From assembly GCF_004193775.1 (NCBI RefSeq), contig NW_021143952.1, positions 1 to 64,000 on the forward strand: DNA of 64,000 nt, read 5' to 3'. Each line of letters starts with the position of its first letter. Position 1 is the stretch's first letter. The notes under the pieces were generated by a model that saw only the letters and a program-made list of their open reading frames with translations, was not told the origin of the DNA and made no database searches. Made by a program: the position numbers and the translations under genes. This stretch comes from Glycine soja (taxonomy: Eukaryota > Streptophyta > Magnoliopsida > Fabales > Fabaceae). Shown here piece by piece: positions 40,135 to 51,427 of this stretch.

Positions 40135-40759
40135 AGGTCCGATTCAGGAACATCACATATCGAGACGCTCGAAATTGAACTACGGATGCTCTCGAGTAAT
40201 TTAAATGATTATAAATTTTCACTCGGATGTCCAATTCAGGCACATCAGATATCGAGACGCTCGAAATTAATCAACGGAACCTCTCAAGAAATTCAAATGG
40301 TCATAACTTTTCACACGAAAATCCGATTCAAGCACATCACACATGGAGACGCCCGAAATTGAACCACGAAAGATCTCGAGAAATTCAAATGGTCATAACT
40401 TTTAACACGGAGGTCCAATTCAAGCACATAATATATCGAGACGCTCGAAATTGAACAACGAAATCTCTCGAGAAATTCAAATGGTCATAAATTATCACAC
40501 GGAGGTCCGATTCAGGCGCATCATATATCGAGACGCTTGAAATTGAACAACGGAAGCTCTCGAGAAATTTAAATGATTATAAATTTTCACTCGAATGTTC
40601 GATTCAGGCGCATCATATATCGAGACACTCGAAATTGAACAACGAAATCTCTCGAGAAATTCAAATGGTCATAACTTTTAACACGGAGGTCCGATTCAAG
40701 CGCATCACATATGGAGACGTTCGAAATTGAATCACGGAAGCTCTTGAGAAATTGAAATT

Positions 40760-41876
40760 GTCATAACTTTTCACTCGGATGTCCGATTCAGGCACATCAT
40801 ATATTGAGATCCTCGAAATTGAACAACGGAAGCTCTCGAGAAATTCAAATGGTCATAAGTTATCACACGGAGGTCCGATTCAGGAACATCACATATCGAG
40901 ACGCTCGACATTGAACAACGGAAGCTCTCGAGAAATTGAAATGGTCATAACCTTTCACTCGGATGTCCAATTTAGGCGCATCATATATCGAGACGCTCAA
41001 AATTGAACAATGGAAGCTCTCGAGAAATTCAAATGGTCATAAGTTATCACACGGAGGTCCGATTCAGGAACATCACATATCGAGACGCTTGAAATTGAAC
41101 CACGGAAGCTCTCGAGAAATTGAAATGGTCATAAGTTTTCACACGGATGTCCGATTCAGGCGCATCATATATCGAGACGCTCAAAATTGAACAATGGAAG
41201 CTCTCAAGAAATTTAAATGGTCATAACTTATCACTCAGATGTCCGATTCAGGCGCATAATATATCGAGACGCTTGAAATTCAACTACGGAAGCTCTTGAG
41301 AAATTTAAATGATTATAAATTTTCACTCGGATGTCCAATTTAGGCACATCAGATATCGAGACGCTCGAAATTGAACAACGAAATCACTCAAGAAATTCAA
41401 ATGGTCATAAATTATCACACGGAGGTCCGATTCAGGCGCATCATATATCGAGACGCTCGAAATTGAACAATGGAACCTCTCGACAATTTAAAATTGTCAT
41501 AACTTTTCATTCGGATGTCCGATTCAGGCACATCAGATATCGAGACGCTCGAAATTATAAAACGGAACCTCTCGAGAAATTGAAATGGTCATAACTTTTC
41601 ACACGGAGGTTTTATTCAAGCACATCACATATGGAGGCGCCCGAAATTGAACAACGGAAGATCTCGAGAAATTCAAATGGTCATAACTTTTCACACGGAG
41701 GTCTGATTCAGGTACATCATATATCGAGACGCTCGAAATTGAACAATGGAAGCTCTCGACAAATTGAAATTGTCAAAACTTTCCACTCGGATATCCGATT
41801 CAAGCACATCACATATGGAGACGCCCGAAATTGAACCACGGAAGCTCTTGAGAAATTGAAGTTGTCATAACTTTTC
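40760..41876. repeat. 17-unit offset (1564 bp) repeat, copy 1
   Basis: Shares with 42324-43440 the run of TCATATATTGAGAT, GACGCTCGACATTGAAC, GCTTGAAATTGAACCACGG, CAACTACGG, AATCACTCAAGAAATTC and TTTTATTCAAGC units in order. Moderately high identity. Confidence 0.75.
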
Positions 41877-42323
41877 ACTCGGATGTCCGATTCAGGCACA
41901 TCATATATTGAGATGCTCGAAATTGAACAATGGAAGCTCTCGAGAAATTCAAATGGTCATAAGTTATCACACGGAGGTCCGATTCAGGAACATCACATAT
42001 CGAAACGCTCAAAATAATAAAACGAAACCTCTCGAGAAATTCAAATGGTCATAACTTTTCACACGGAGGTCCGATTCAAGCACATCACATATGGAGACGC
42101 CCGAAATTGAATAACGGAAGATCTCGAGAAATTCGAATGGTCATAACTTTTCACACGGAGCTCTGATTTAGGTGCATCATATATCGAGACGCTCGAAATT
42201 GCACAATGGAAGCTCTCGACAAATTGAAATTGTCCAAACTTTCCACTCGGATATCCGATTCAAGCACATCACATATGGAGACGCCCGAAATTGAACCACG
42301 GAAGCTCTTGAGAAATTGAACTT

Positions 42324-43440
42324 GTCATAACTTTTCACTCGGATGTCCGATTCAGGCACATCATATATTGAGATGCTCGAAATTGAACAACGGAAGCTCT
42401 CGAGAAATTCAAATGGTCATAAGTTATCACACGGAGGTCCGATTCAGGAACATCACATATCGAGACGCTCGACATTGAACAACGGAAGCTCTCGAGAAAT
42501 TGAAATGGTCATAACCTTTCACTCGGATGTCCAATTCAGGCGCATCATATATCGAGACGCTCAAAATTGAACAATGGAAGCTCTCGAGAAATTCAAATGG
42601 TCATAAGTTATCACACGAAGGTCCGATTCAGGAACATCACATATCGAGACGCTTGAAATTGAACCACGGAAGCTCTCGAGAAATTGAAATGGTCATAACT
42701 TTTCACACGGATGTCCGATTCAGGCGCATCATATATCGAGACGCTCAAAATTGAACAATGGAAGCTCTCGAGAAATTTAAATGGTCATAACTTATCACTC
42801 AGATGTCCGATTCAGGCGCATAATATATCGAGACGCTCGAAATTCAACTACGGAAGCTCTCGAGAAATTTGAATGATTATAAATTTTCACTCAGATGTCC
42901 AATTTAGGCACATCAGATATCGAGACGCTCGAAATTGAACAACGAAATCACTCAAGAAATTCAAATGGTCATAAATTATCACACGAAGGTCCGATTCAGG
43001 CGCATCATATATCGAGACGCTCGAAATTGAACAATGGAAGCTCTCGACAATTTAAAATTGTCATAACTTTTCATTCGGATGTCCGATTCAGGCACATCAG
43101 ATATCGAGACACTCGAAATTATAAAACGGAACCTCTCGAGAAATTTAAATGGTCATAACTTTTCACACGGAGGTTTTATTCAAGCACATCACATATGGAG
43201 GCGCCCGAAATTGAACAACGGAAGATCTCGAGAAATTCAAATGGTCATAACTTTTCACACGGAGGTATGATTCAGGTACATCATATATCGAGACGCTCGA
43301 AATTGAACAATGGAAGCTCTCGACAAATTGAAATTGTCAAAACTTTCCACTCGGATATCCGATTCAAGCACATCACATATGGAGACGCCCGAAATTGAAC
43401 CACGGAAGCTCTTGAGAAATTGAAATTGTCATAACTTTTC
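42324..43440. repeat. 17-unit offset (1564 bp) repeat, copy 2
   Basis: Partner of 40760-41876, with small differences such as CACACGAAGGTCC for CACACGGAGGTCC at about 42616 and 42983. Confidence 0.75.
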
Positions 43441-46400
43441 ACTCGGATGTCCGATTCAGGCGCATCATATATCGAGACGCTCGAAATTAAACAACGGAAG
43501 CTCTCGAGAAATTCAAATGGTCATAAGTTATCACACGGAGGTCTGATTCAGGAACATCACATATCAAGACGCTCGAAATTGAACAACGGAAGCTCTCGAG
43601 AAATTAAAATTGTCATAACTTTTCACACGGAGGTCCGATTCAGACACATCACATATGGAGACGCCCGAAATTGAACCACGGAAGCTCTTGAGAAATTGAA
43701 ATTGTCATAACTTTTCACTCGGATGTCCAATTCAGGCACATCAGATATCGAGACGCTCGAAATTGAACAACGAAATCACTCGAGAAATTCAAATGGTCAT
43801 AAATTATCCCACGGAAGTCCGATTCAGGAACATCATATATCGACACACTCGAAATTGAACAATGGAAGCTCTGGACAATTTAAAATTGTCATAACTTTTC
43901 ACTCGGATGTCCGATTCAAGAACATCAGATATCAAGACGCTCGAAATTAAAAAACGGAACCTCTCGAGAAATTCAAATGGTCATAACTTTTCACTCGGAT
44001 GTCCGATTCAGGCACATCATATATTGAGATGCTCGAAATTGAACAATGGAAGCTTTCGAGAAATTCAAATGGTCATAAGTTATCACACGGAGGTCTTATT
44101 CAGGAAAATCACATATGGAGACGCCCGAAATTGAACAACGGAAGATCTCGAGAAATTCAAATGCTCATAACTTTTCACACGGAGGTCCAATTCAAGCGCA
44201 TCATATATCGAGACGCTCGAAATTTAACAACGGAAGCTCTCGAGAAATTAAAATTGTCATAACTATTCACTCGGATGTCCGATTCAAGCACATCACATAT
44301 GGAGACGCCCGAAATTGAACCACGGAAGCTCTTGAGAAATTGAAATTGTCATAACTTTTCACTCGGATGTCCGATTCAGGCGCATCATATATCGAGACGC
44401 TCGAAATTAAGCAACGGAAGCTCTCGAGAAATTCAAATGGTCATAAGTTATCACACGGAGGTCTGATTCAGGAACATCACATATCGAGACGCTCGAAATT
44501 GAACAACGGAAGCTCTCGAGAAATTAAAATTGTCATAACTTTTCACACGGAGGTTCGATTCAGACACATCACATATGGAGACGCCCGAAATTGAACCACG
44601 GAAGATCTCGAGAATTTCAAATGGTCATGAATTTTCACACGGAGGTCCGATTCAGGCGCATCATATATCGAGACTCTCGAAATTGAACAACGAAAGCTCT
44701 CGAGAAAATAAAATTGTCATAACTTTTCACTCGGATGTACGATTCAGGCACATCAGATATCGAGACGTTCGAAATTAAACAACGGAAGCTCTAGAGAAAT
44801 TCAAATGGCCATAACTTTTCACACGGAGGTCCGATTCAGGTGCATCATATATCGAGACGCTCGAAAGTGAACAACGGAAGCTCCCGAGAAATTCAAATTG
44901 TCATAACTTTTCACTCGGATGTGCGATTCAAGCACATCACATATGGAGACGCCGGAAAGTGAACCACGGAAGATCTCGGGAAATTCAAATGGTCATAACT
45001 TTTCACACGGAGGTCCGATTCAGGCGCATCATATATCGAGAGGCTCGAAATTGAACAACGGAAGCTCTAGAGAAATTAAAATGATCACAAATTTTCTCTC
45101 GGATGTCCGATTCAGGCGCATCATATATCGAGACGCTCGAACTTGAACAACGAAATCTCTCGAGAAATTCAAATGGTCTTAACTTTTCACACAGAGGTCC
45201 GATTCAAGCGCATCACATATGGAGACGTTCGAAATTGAACCACGGAAGCTCTTGAGAAATTGAAATTGTCATAACTTTTCACTCGGATGTCCGATTCAGG
45301 CACATCATATATTGAGATGCTCGAAATTAAACAACGGAAGCTCTCGAGAAATTCAAATGGTCCTAAGTTATCACACAGAGGTCCGATTCAGGAACACCAC
45401 ATATCAAGACGCTCGAAATTGAACAACGGAAGCTCTCGAGAAATTGAAATGGTCATAACCTTTCACTCAGATGTCCGATTCAGGTGCATCATATATCGAG
45501 ACGCTCAAAATTGAACAATGGAAGCTCTCGAGAAATTAAAATTGTCATAACTTTTCACTCGGATGTCCGATTCAGGCTTATCAAATATTGAGATGCTCGA
45601 AATTAAACAACGGAAGCTCACGAGAAATTCAAATGGTCATAAGTTATCACACAGAGGTCCGATTCAGGAACACCACATATCGAGACGCTCGAAATTGAAC
45701 AACGGAAGCTCTCGAGAAATTTAAATGGTCATAACCTTTTACTCAGATGTCCGATTAATGCACATCATATATCGAGAAGCTCAAAATTGAACAATGGAAG
45801 CTCTCGAGAAATTAAAATTGTCATAACTTTTCACTCGGATGTCCGATTCAGGAACACCACATATAGAGACGCTCGAAATTGAACAAGGGAAGCTCTCGAG
45901 AAATTGAAATGGTCATAACCTTTCACTCGGATGTCCGATTCAGGCGCATCATATATCGAGAAGCTCAAAATTGAACAATGGAAGTTCTCGAGAAATTAAA
46001 ATTGTCATCACTTTTCACTCGGATGTCCGATTCAGGAACACCACATAACGAGACGCTCGAAATTGAACAACGGAAGCTCTCGAGAAATTGAAATGGTCAT
46101 AACCTTTCACTCGGATGTCCGATTCAGGCACTTCATATATCGAGACGCTCAAAATTGAACAATGGAAGCTCTCGAGAAATTAAAATTGTCATAACTTTTC
46201 ACTCGGATGTCTGATTCAGGCATGTCAAATATTGAGATGCTCGAAATTGAACAACGGAAGCTCTCGAGAAATTCAAATGGTCATAAGTTGTCACACGGAG
46301 GTCCGATTCAGGAACAACACATATCGAGACGCTCGAAATTGAACAACGGAAGCTCTCAAGAAATTGAAATGGTCATAACCTTTCATTCGGATGTCCGATT

Positions 46401-46621
46401 CAGGCGCATCATATATTGAGACGCTCAAAATTGAACAATGGAAGCTATCGAGAAATTAAAATTGTCATAACTTTTCACTCGGATGTCCGATTCAGGAACA
46501 CCACATATAGAGACGCTCAAAATTGAACAACGGAAGCTCTCGAGAAATTGAAATGGTCATAACCTTTCACTCGGATGTCCGATTCAGGCGCATCATATAT
46601 CGAGACGCTCAAAATTGAACA

Positions 46622-47265
46622 ATGGAAGCTCTCGAGAAATTAAAATTGTCATAACTTTTCACTCGGATGTCCGATTCAGGCATATCAAATATTGAGACGC
46701 TCAAAATTGAACAATGGAAGCTCTCGAGAAATTGAAATGGTCATAACTTTTCACTCAGATGTCCGATTCAGGCGCATAATATATCGTGACGCTCGAAATT
46801 GAACTACGGAAGCTCTCGAGAAATTTAAATGTTTATAAATTTTCACTCGGATGTCCAATTCAGGCACACCAGATATCGAGACGCTCGAAATTAATCAACG
46901 GAACCTCTCGAGAAATTCAAATGGTCATAACTTTTCACACAGAAATCCGATTCAAGAACATGACACATGGTGACGCCCGAAATTGAACCACGGAAGATCT
47001 CGAGAAATTCAAATGGTCATAACTTTTCACTCAGATGTCCGATTCAGGCGCATAATATATCGAGACGCTCAAACATGAACAACGGAAGCTTTCGAGAAAT
47101 TTAAATGATCATAAATTTTCACTCGGATGTCCGATTCAGGCGCATCATATATCGAGACGCGCGAAATTGAACAATGGAAGCTCTCTAGAAATTAAAATTG
47201 TCATAACTTTTCACTCGGATTTCCGATTCAAGCATATCAGATAGCGAGACACTCGAAATTGAAAA
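46622..47265. repeat. 644 bp (seven-unit) tandem duplication, copy 1
   Basis: Matches 47266-47909 at 644 bp. Landmarks are CAGGCATATCAAATATTG, AAATGTTTATAAAT, CAGGCACACCAGAT, CACACAGAAATCC, CACATGGTGACGCC, CGCTCAAACATGAAC and CAGATAGCGAGAC. All are rare elsewhere in the window. Confidence 0.85.
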
Positions 47266-47930
47266 ATGGAAGCTCTCGAGAAATTAAAATTGTCATAACT
47301 TTTCACTCGGATGTCCGATTCAGGCATATCAAATATTGAGACGCTCAAAATTGAACAACGGAAGCTCTCGAGAAATTGAAATGGTCATAACTTTTCACTC
47401 AGATGTCCGATTCAGGCGCATAATATATCGAGACGCTCGAAATTGAACTACGGAAGCTCTCGAGAAATTTAAATGTTTATAAATTTTCACTCGGATGTCC
47501 AATTCAGGCACACCAGATTTCGAGACGCTCGAAATTAATCAACGGAACCTCTCAAGAAATTCAAATGGTCATAACTTTTCACACAGAAATCCGATTCAAG
47601 AACATCACACATGGTGACGCCCGAAATTGAACCACGGAAGATCTCGAGAAATTCAAATGGTCATAACTTTTCACTCAGATGTCCGATTCAGGCGCATAAT
47701 ATATCGAGACGCTCAAACATGAACAACGGAAGCTTTCGAGAAATTTAAATGATCATAAATTTTCACTCGGATGTCCGATTCAGGCGCATCATATATCGAG
47801 ACGCTCGAAATTGAACAATGGAAGCTCTCTAGAAATTAAAATTGTCATAACTTTTCACTCGGATTTCCGATTCAAGCATATCAGATAGCGAGACTCTCGA
47901 AATTGAAAAATGGAAGCTCTCGAGAAATTA
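47266..47930. repeat. 644 bp tandem duplication, copy 2
   Basis: Partner of 46622-47265, with differences such as GACATGACACATGG versus AACATCACACATGG. It runs on to about 47940, where TTTTAACTCGG replaces TTTTCACTCGG. Confidence 0.83.
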
Positions 47931-48807
47931 AAATTGTCATAACTTTTAACTCGGATGTCCGATTCAGGCATATCAGATATCGAGACACTCGAAATTAAAA
48001 AACGGAACCTCTCGAGAAATTCAAATGCTCATAACTTTTCACACGGAGGTCCGATTCAGGCGCATCATATATCGAGACGCTCGAAATTGAACAACGGAAG
48101 CTCTCGAGAAATTAATATTGTCATATCTTTCAACTCGGATGTTCGATTCAAGCACATCACATATGGAGATGCCCGAAATTGAACCACAGAAGCTCTTGAG
48201 AAATTGATGTTGTCATAACTTTTCACTCGGATGTCTGATTCAAGCGCATCATATATCGAGACGCTCAAAATTGAACAATAGAAGCTCTCGAGAAATTCAA
48301 ATGGTCATAAGTTATCACACGGAGGTCCGATTTAGGAACATCACATATCGAGACGCTCGAAATTGAACAACGGAAGCTCTTGAGAAATTGAAATGGTCAT
48401 AACCTTTCACTCGGATGTCTTATTCAGGCGCATCATATATCGAGACGCTCAATATTGAACACCGGAAGCTCTCGAGAAATTGAAGTGGTCATAACTTATA
48501 ACTCTGATGTCCGATTGAGGCGCATAATATATCGAGACGCTCGAAATTGAACTACGGAAGCTCTCGAGAAATTTAAATGGTCATAACCTTTCACTTAAAT
48601 GTCCAATTCAGGCACATCAGATATCGAGACGCTCGAAAATGAACAACGAAATCACTCGAGAAATTTAAATGGTCATAAATTATCACACGGACGTCCAATT
48701 CAGGCGCATCATATATCGAGACGCTCGAAATTGAACAACGGAAGATCTCGAGAAATTGAAATTGTCATAACTTTTCACTCGGATGTCCGATTCAGGCGCA
48801 TCATATA

Positions 48808-48820
48808 TCGAGACGCTCGA
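48808..48820. other. Dyad symmetry TCGAG-ACG-CTCGA within the unit
   Basis: A perfect 5 bp inverted repeat with a 3-base centre, given here for one reference unit. It is present in most ATATCGAGACGCTCG-class units. It is absent from the CATATGGAGACGCCCG class, where the left arm is changed. It recurs about every 92 bp through much of the array. A role as a hairpin or protein site is inference only. Confidence 0.7.
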
Positions 48821-48837
48821 AATTGAACAACGGAAGC

Positions 48838-48845
48838 TCTCGAGA
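48838..48845. other. 8 bp palindrome TCTCGAGA (XhoI site) in the unit
   Basis: TCTCGAGA is its own reverse complement and contains CTCGAG. It lies at the AGCTCTCGAGAAATT junction of most units. Common decayed forms are TCTTGAGA, TCCCGAGA, TCCCAAGA and TCTGGAGA, which mark unit classes. In practice it predicts a 92 bp XhoI ladder with gaps wherever the decayed forms occur. Confidence 0.75.
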
Positions 48846-49061
48846 AATTCAAATGGTAATAAGTTATCACACGGAGGTCCGATTCAGGAACATCACATAT
48901 GGAGACGCTCGAAACTGAAAAACGGAAGCTCTCGAGAAATTGAAATGGTCATAACCTTTCACTCGGATGTCCGATTCAGGCGCATAATATATCGAGACGC
49001 GCGAAATTGAACAACGGAAGCTCCCGAGATATTGAAATGGTCATAACTTTTCACTCAGATG

Positions 49062-50850
49062 TCCGATTCAGGCGCATAATATATCGAGGCGCTCGAAATT
49101 GAACTACGGAAGCTCTCGAGAAATTTAAATGGTCATAACCTTTCACTCGGATGTCCAATTCAAGCACATCAGATATTGAGACGCTCGAAATTGAACAATG
49201 GAAGCTCTCGAGAAATTAAAATTGTCATAACTTTCCACTCGGATGTTCGATTCAAGCACATCACATATGGAGACGCCCGAAATTGAACAACGGAAGCTCT
49301 TGAGAAATTGAAATGGTCATAACTTTTCACTCGGTTGTCCGATTCAGGCGCACAATTTATTGAGACGCTCGAAATTGAACAACCAAAGCTCTCGAGAAAT
49401 TCAAATGGTAATAAGTTATCACACGGAGGTCCGATTCAGGAACATCACATATCGAGATGCTCGAAATTGAACAACGGAAGCTCTTGAGAAATGGAAATGG
49501 TCATAACCTTTCAGTCGGACGTCCGATTCAGGCGCATAATATATCGAGACGCTCGACATTGAACAACGGAAGCTCTCCAAAAATTGAAATGGTCATAACT
49601 TTTCACTCGGATGTCCAATTCAGGGACATCAGATATCGACACCGTCGAAATCGAACAACGAAATCTCTCGAGAAATTCAAAAAGTAATAAATTATCACAC
49701 GGAGGTCCGATTCAGGCGCATCATATATCGAGACACTCGAAATTGAACAATCGAAGCTCTCTACAATTCAAAATTGTCATAACTTTTCACTCGGATGTCT
49801 TATTCAGGCACATCAGATATCGAGACGCTAGAAATTAAAAAATGGATCCTCTCGAGAAATTCAAATGGTCATAACTTTTCACACGGAGGTCCGATTCAAG
49901 CACATCACATATGGGGACGCCCGAAATTGAACAACGGAAGATCTCGAGAAATTCAAATGGTCATAACTTTTCACACGGAAGTCCGATTCAGGCGCATCAT
50001 ATATCGAGACTCTCGAAATTGAACAACGGAAGCTCTCGAGAAATTCAAATGGTCATAAGTTATCACATGAAGGTTCGATTCAGGAACATCACATATCGAG
50101 ACGCTCGAAATTGAACAACGGAAGCTCTCGAGAAATTGAAATGGTCATAAGCTTTCACTCGGATGTCCGATTCAGGCGCATCATATATCGAGACGCTCGA
50201 AATTGAACAACGGAAGCTCTCGAGAAATTGAAATGGTCATAACTTTTCACTCAGATGTCCGATTCAGGCGCATCATATATCGAGACGCTCGAAATTGAAC
50301 AACGGAAGCTCTCGATAAATTTAAATGATCATAAATTTTCACTCGGAAGTCCGATTCAGGCGCATCATATATCGAGACGCTGGAAATTGAACAACGGAAG
50401 CTCTCGAGAAATTCAAATAGTTATAACTTTTCACACGGAGGTCCGATTCAAGCACATCACATATGGAGACGCCCGAAATTGAACCACGGAAGATCTCGAG
50501 AAATTCAAATGGTCATAACTTTTCACACGGAGGTCCAATTCAAGCAAATCATATATCGAGACGCTCGAAATTGAACAACGAAATCTCTCGAGAAATTCAA
50601 ATGGTCATAAATTATCACACGGAGGTCCGATTCAGGCGCATCATATATTGAGACGCTCGAAATTGAACAATGGAAGCTCTCGAGAAATTCAAATGGTCAT
50701 AAATTATCACACGGAGGTCCGATTCAAGCGCATCATATATCGAGACGCTCGAAATTGAACAACGGAAGCTCTGGAGAAATTTAAATGATCATAAATTTTC
50801 ACTCGGATGTCCGATTCAGGCGCATCATATATCAAGACACTCGAAATTGA
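49062..50850. repeat. Nested duplication block 49-58 kb, segment 1
   Basis: The left part (49062-49640) matches 54857-55435 at offset 5795: shared ATCGAGGCGCTCG, CACAATTTAT, GGTAATAAGTTATC and TCAGTCGGACGTCC. The part from about 49495 on matches 51428-52782 at offset 1932-1933: shared CTCTCCAAAAATTG, GACATCAGATATCGA(C/G)ACCG, ATCGAAGCTCTCTAC, AAATGGATCCTCTCG and CATATGGGGACG. A replaced stretch lies at about 50300-50420. The unit at 49500 carries TTCAGTCGG in place of TTCACTCGG. Confidence 0.78.
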
Positions 50851-51427
50851 ATAATGAAAAGCTCTCGAGAAATTCAAATAGTCATAAGTTATCACACGGA
50901 GGTCCGATTTAGGTGCATCATATATCGAGACGCTCGAAATTGAACAACGGAAGCTCTCGAGAAATTGAAATGGTCATAACCTTTCACTCGGATGTCTGAT
51001 TCACGCGCATCATATATCGAGATGCTCAAAATTGAACAACGGAAGCTCTCGAGAAATTGAAATGGTCATAACTTATCTCTCAGATGTCCGATTCAGGCGC
51101 ATAATATATCGAGACGCTCGAAATTCAACTACGGAAGCTCTCGAGAAATTTAAATGGTCATAACCTTTCAGTCGGAGTTCCAATTCAAGCACATCAGATA
51201 TCGAGACGCTCGAAATTGAACAACGGAAGCTCTCGAGAAATTAAAATTGTCATAAATTATCACACGGAGGTCCGATTCAAGCGCATCATATATCGAGACG
51301 CTCGAAATTGAACAATGGAAGCTCTCGAGAAATTCAAATGGTCATAAATTATCACACGGAGGTCCGATACAGGCGCATCATATATCGAGACGCTCGAAAT
51401 TGAACAACGGAAGCTCTGGAGAAATGG
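50851..51427. repeat. Partial seven-unit HOR copy joining segments 1 and 2
   Basis: Resembles 53885-54440 and 57747-58300. Shared marks are AATTTAGGTGCATC or GATTTAGGTGCATC, GGATGTCTGATTCA(C/G)GCGC, ACTTATCTCTCAGATG, TTTCAGTCGGAGTTCC and CCGATACAGGCGC. At its left edge a unit reads AATAATGAAAAGCTC, with 1 bp extra. It ends where CTCTGGAGAAATGG leads into segment 2. Confidence 0.72.

Larger units (their letters stand above)
40135..46621. repeat. Satellite mixture with 1564 and 920 bp offset repeats
   Basis: About 40760-41876 recurs at 42324-43440 at offset 1564 (17 units). Shared marks are GCTCGACATTGAACAACGG, AATTATAAAACGG, GGAGGTTTTATTC and CATATGGAGGCGCCCG. Inside this, about 41540-41940 resembles 42000-42400 at offset 460 (five units). 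About 43358-43690 recurs at 44278-44610 at offset 920 (ten units). From 45.2 kb to 46.6 kb the array alternates AACCTTTCACTCGG and ATTGTCATAACTTTTCACTC units. No gene is seen. Confidence 0.72.
48787..48878. repeat. Representative 92 bp satellite unit
   Basis: This unit is close to the window consensus and serves as a reference. It begins CCGATTCAGGCGCATCATAT, continues through the dyad TCGAGACGCTCGA, then AAATTGAACAACGG, AAGCTCTCGAGAAATTC, a TGGTAATAAGTTATCAC variant of the usual TGGTCATAAC segment, and ends ACACGGAGGT before the next CCGATTCA at 48879. The main variable positions across the window are AGGCGCATC/AAGCACATC/AGGAACATC, ATATCGAGACGCTCG/ATATGGAGACGCCCG, GAACAACGG/GAACCACGG/AAACAACGG, and the pre-CCG segment (CACACGGAGGT, CACTCGGATGT, CATGGAAAT). 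Confidence 0.9.
47931..49061. repeat. Satellite mixture without clear HOR
   Basis: Ordinary units of several classes, including one with ACTTATAACTCTGATG (about 48494) and one with CACTTAAATGTCC (about 48592). It contains the consensus-like unit at 48787. Nothing else is seen. Confidence 0.75.

Noticed and set aside
48787..48878. Origin of the 92 bp unit from two ~46 bp half-units
   Set aside because: CTCGAAATTGAACAACGG and CTCGAGAAATTCAAATGG look alike but are only about 23 bp apart and the similarity does not extend. This is too weak to support a half-unit ancestor.
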